Source: an uncultured Saprospiraceae bacterium (GTDB taxonomy: Bacteria; Bacteroidota; Bacteroidia; Chitinophagales; Saprospiraceae). Taken from it: a stretch of 6,393 nucleotides of DNA. The notes under the pieces are model-generated. The model was not told the DNA's origin and searched no databases. It was given only the letters and a program-made list of their open reading frames with translations. The DNA is taken from assembly GCA_934699305.1 (NCBI GenBank), contig CAKUWM010000165.1, positions 1-6,393 of the forward strand, given 5' to 3'. Below are positions 5,701 to 6,393 of this stretch, in pieces. The position numbers and the translations under genes are program-made. Positions within the stretch are counted from its first letter, which is position 1; every line of letters starts with the position of its first letter.

Positions 5701-6393
5701 TTAAAGTGCTTCAATAACCATCGAACTTGCTCCACCTCCGCCATTGCATATAGCTGCAAGACCGTAATTACCGCCTTCCTGTCGAAGGACAGAAGTAAGC
5801 GTGACTAAGATACGGCTTCCGGAAGAGCCCAATGGATGACCTAAAGATACACCACCTCCATATACATTCAACTTTTCATAAGGAATATTAAAAGACTTGG
5901 CAAAGGTCATCGCCACGACTGCAAAGGCTTCATTTACTTCAAAGTAGTCTATCTGATCCACAGTCAATCCGGCACGACGCAAGGCAACCGGAGCCGCTTC
6001 GACCGGAGCAGTAGTAAACCATTCAGGATCGTGTTCGGCATCTGCAAAGGACACTATTCTGGCAAGTGGAGTCAAGCCGAGTTCTTTCACCTTTTCTCCC
6101 GACGCCAAAATAAGCGTTGATGCACCGTCATTGATTGTGCTTGCATTAGCGGCTGTAACTGTCCCATTGGGAGTAAAAGCAGGTCTCAGTGCGGGAATTT
6201 TATCGAAAAAAACATTTTTATATTCTTCGTCTTCTGCAAAAACAATGGGTTCGCCTTTACGTTGCGGAATAGAAATAGGTCCGATTTCATTTTTAAATTT
6301 ACCGGTGAGGGTAGCTTCGGCCGATCTTTTGTATGATTGAATGGCAAAAGCATCCTGATCTTCACGTGAGAATCCGTACTTCTCTGCTGTTGC
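5701..6393 (-). CDS. Thiolase (acetyl-CoA C-acyltransferase), C-terminal part, N-terminus beyond window edge
   Basis: The minus-strand frame is open from the right edge (codon 6391-6393) to the TAA at 5701-5703, giving 230 residues; the start is outside the window. Thiolases join or split acyl-CoA chains (two acetyl-CoA to acetoacetyl-CoA, or the last step of beta-oxidation) in the cytoplasm. Visible motifs in order are EDQDAFAIQSYKRSAEA (11-27), TAANASTINDGAS (80-92), NEAF (154-157), GGGVSLGHPLGSSGSRI (179-195) with catalytic His186, and CNGGGGASSMVIE (216-228) with catalytic Cys216. Adding about 162 missing residues places these at 348 and 378, as I recall for the 392-residue Zoogloea enzyme, so the C-terminal half looks full length. 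The nucleophilic Cys of the N-terminal half cannot be checked. Whether the enzyme is biosynthetic or degradative cannot be decided from this fragment. A TTG at 6108 is an internal leucine codon, not a start. Confidence 0.93.
   Translation of the reverse strand, partial: ATAEKYGFSREDQDAFAIQSYKRSAEATLTGKFKNEIGPISIPQRKGEPIVFAEDEEYKNVFFDKIPALRPAFTPNGTVTAANASTINDGASTLILASGEKVKELGLTPLARIVSFADAEHDPEWFTTAPVEAAPVALRRAGLTVDQIDYFEVNEAFAVVAMTFAKSFNIPYEKLNVYGGGVSLGHPLGSSGSRILVTLTSVLRQEGGNYGLAAICNGGGGASSMVIEAL

Noticed and set aside
6131..6340. 69-codon plus-strand ORF at the right edge
   Set aside because: It is antisense to the thiolase, whose frame is continuous to the window edge and carries conserved motifs.

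Overview
The window looks like an ordinary chromosomal stretch of a Bacteroidota bacterium, possibly a Saprospirales- or Sphingobacteriales-like lineage, though the order is only a guess. The evidence is the Bacteroidota-type LptD C-terminus, the DnaA sequence style, weak or absent Shine-Dalgarno motifs, AT-rich intergenic DNA, and a match upstream of dnaA to the Bacteroidota promoter pattern TTTG-N19-TAnnTTTG.

Layout: (1) 1-1103 (+) is the C-terminal 366 residues of the outer-membrane LPS assembly protein LptD, cut off at the left edge. (2) 1104-1405 is a convergent intergenic region with no convincing gene; it holds one doubtful 48-codon ORF. (3) 3297 down to 1406 (-) is a two-gene operon: a YbdL-type methionine/glutamine transaminase whose end overlaps the start of a YafV-type omega-amidase by 13 bp. 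(4) 3298-3652 is a divergent intergenic region with a candidate dnaA promoter and two small perfect dyads. (5) 3653-5047 (+) is a complete dnaA. (6) 5048-5128 is a short convergent gap with interleaved inverted repeats. (7) 5590 down to 5129 (-) is an NlpE-like lipoprotein with a CxxC motif. (8) 6393 down to 5701 (-) is the C-terminal 230 residues of a thiolase whose N-terminus lies beyond the right edge.

The genes are mostly housekeeping and only the aminotransferase/amidase pair forms a clear functional unit. The transaminase converts a 2-oxo acid to an amino acid using glutamine or methionine as donor. When glutamine is the donor, the omega-amidase hydrolyses the 2-oxoglutaramate by-product to 2-oxoglutarate and ammonia, which makes the exchange effectively irreversible. 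I see no mobile element, CRISPR array, RNA gene, phage gene or defence module. I did not find a previously undescribed system here. The points worth a second look are modest: a changed motif near the amidase catalytic lysine, the dyads around dnaA, and the lack of DnaA boxes beside dnaA.
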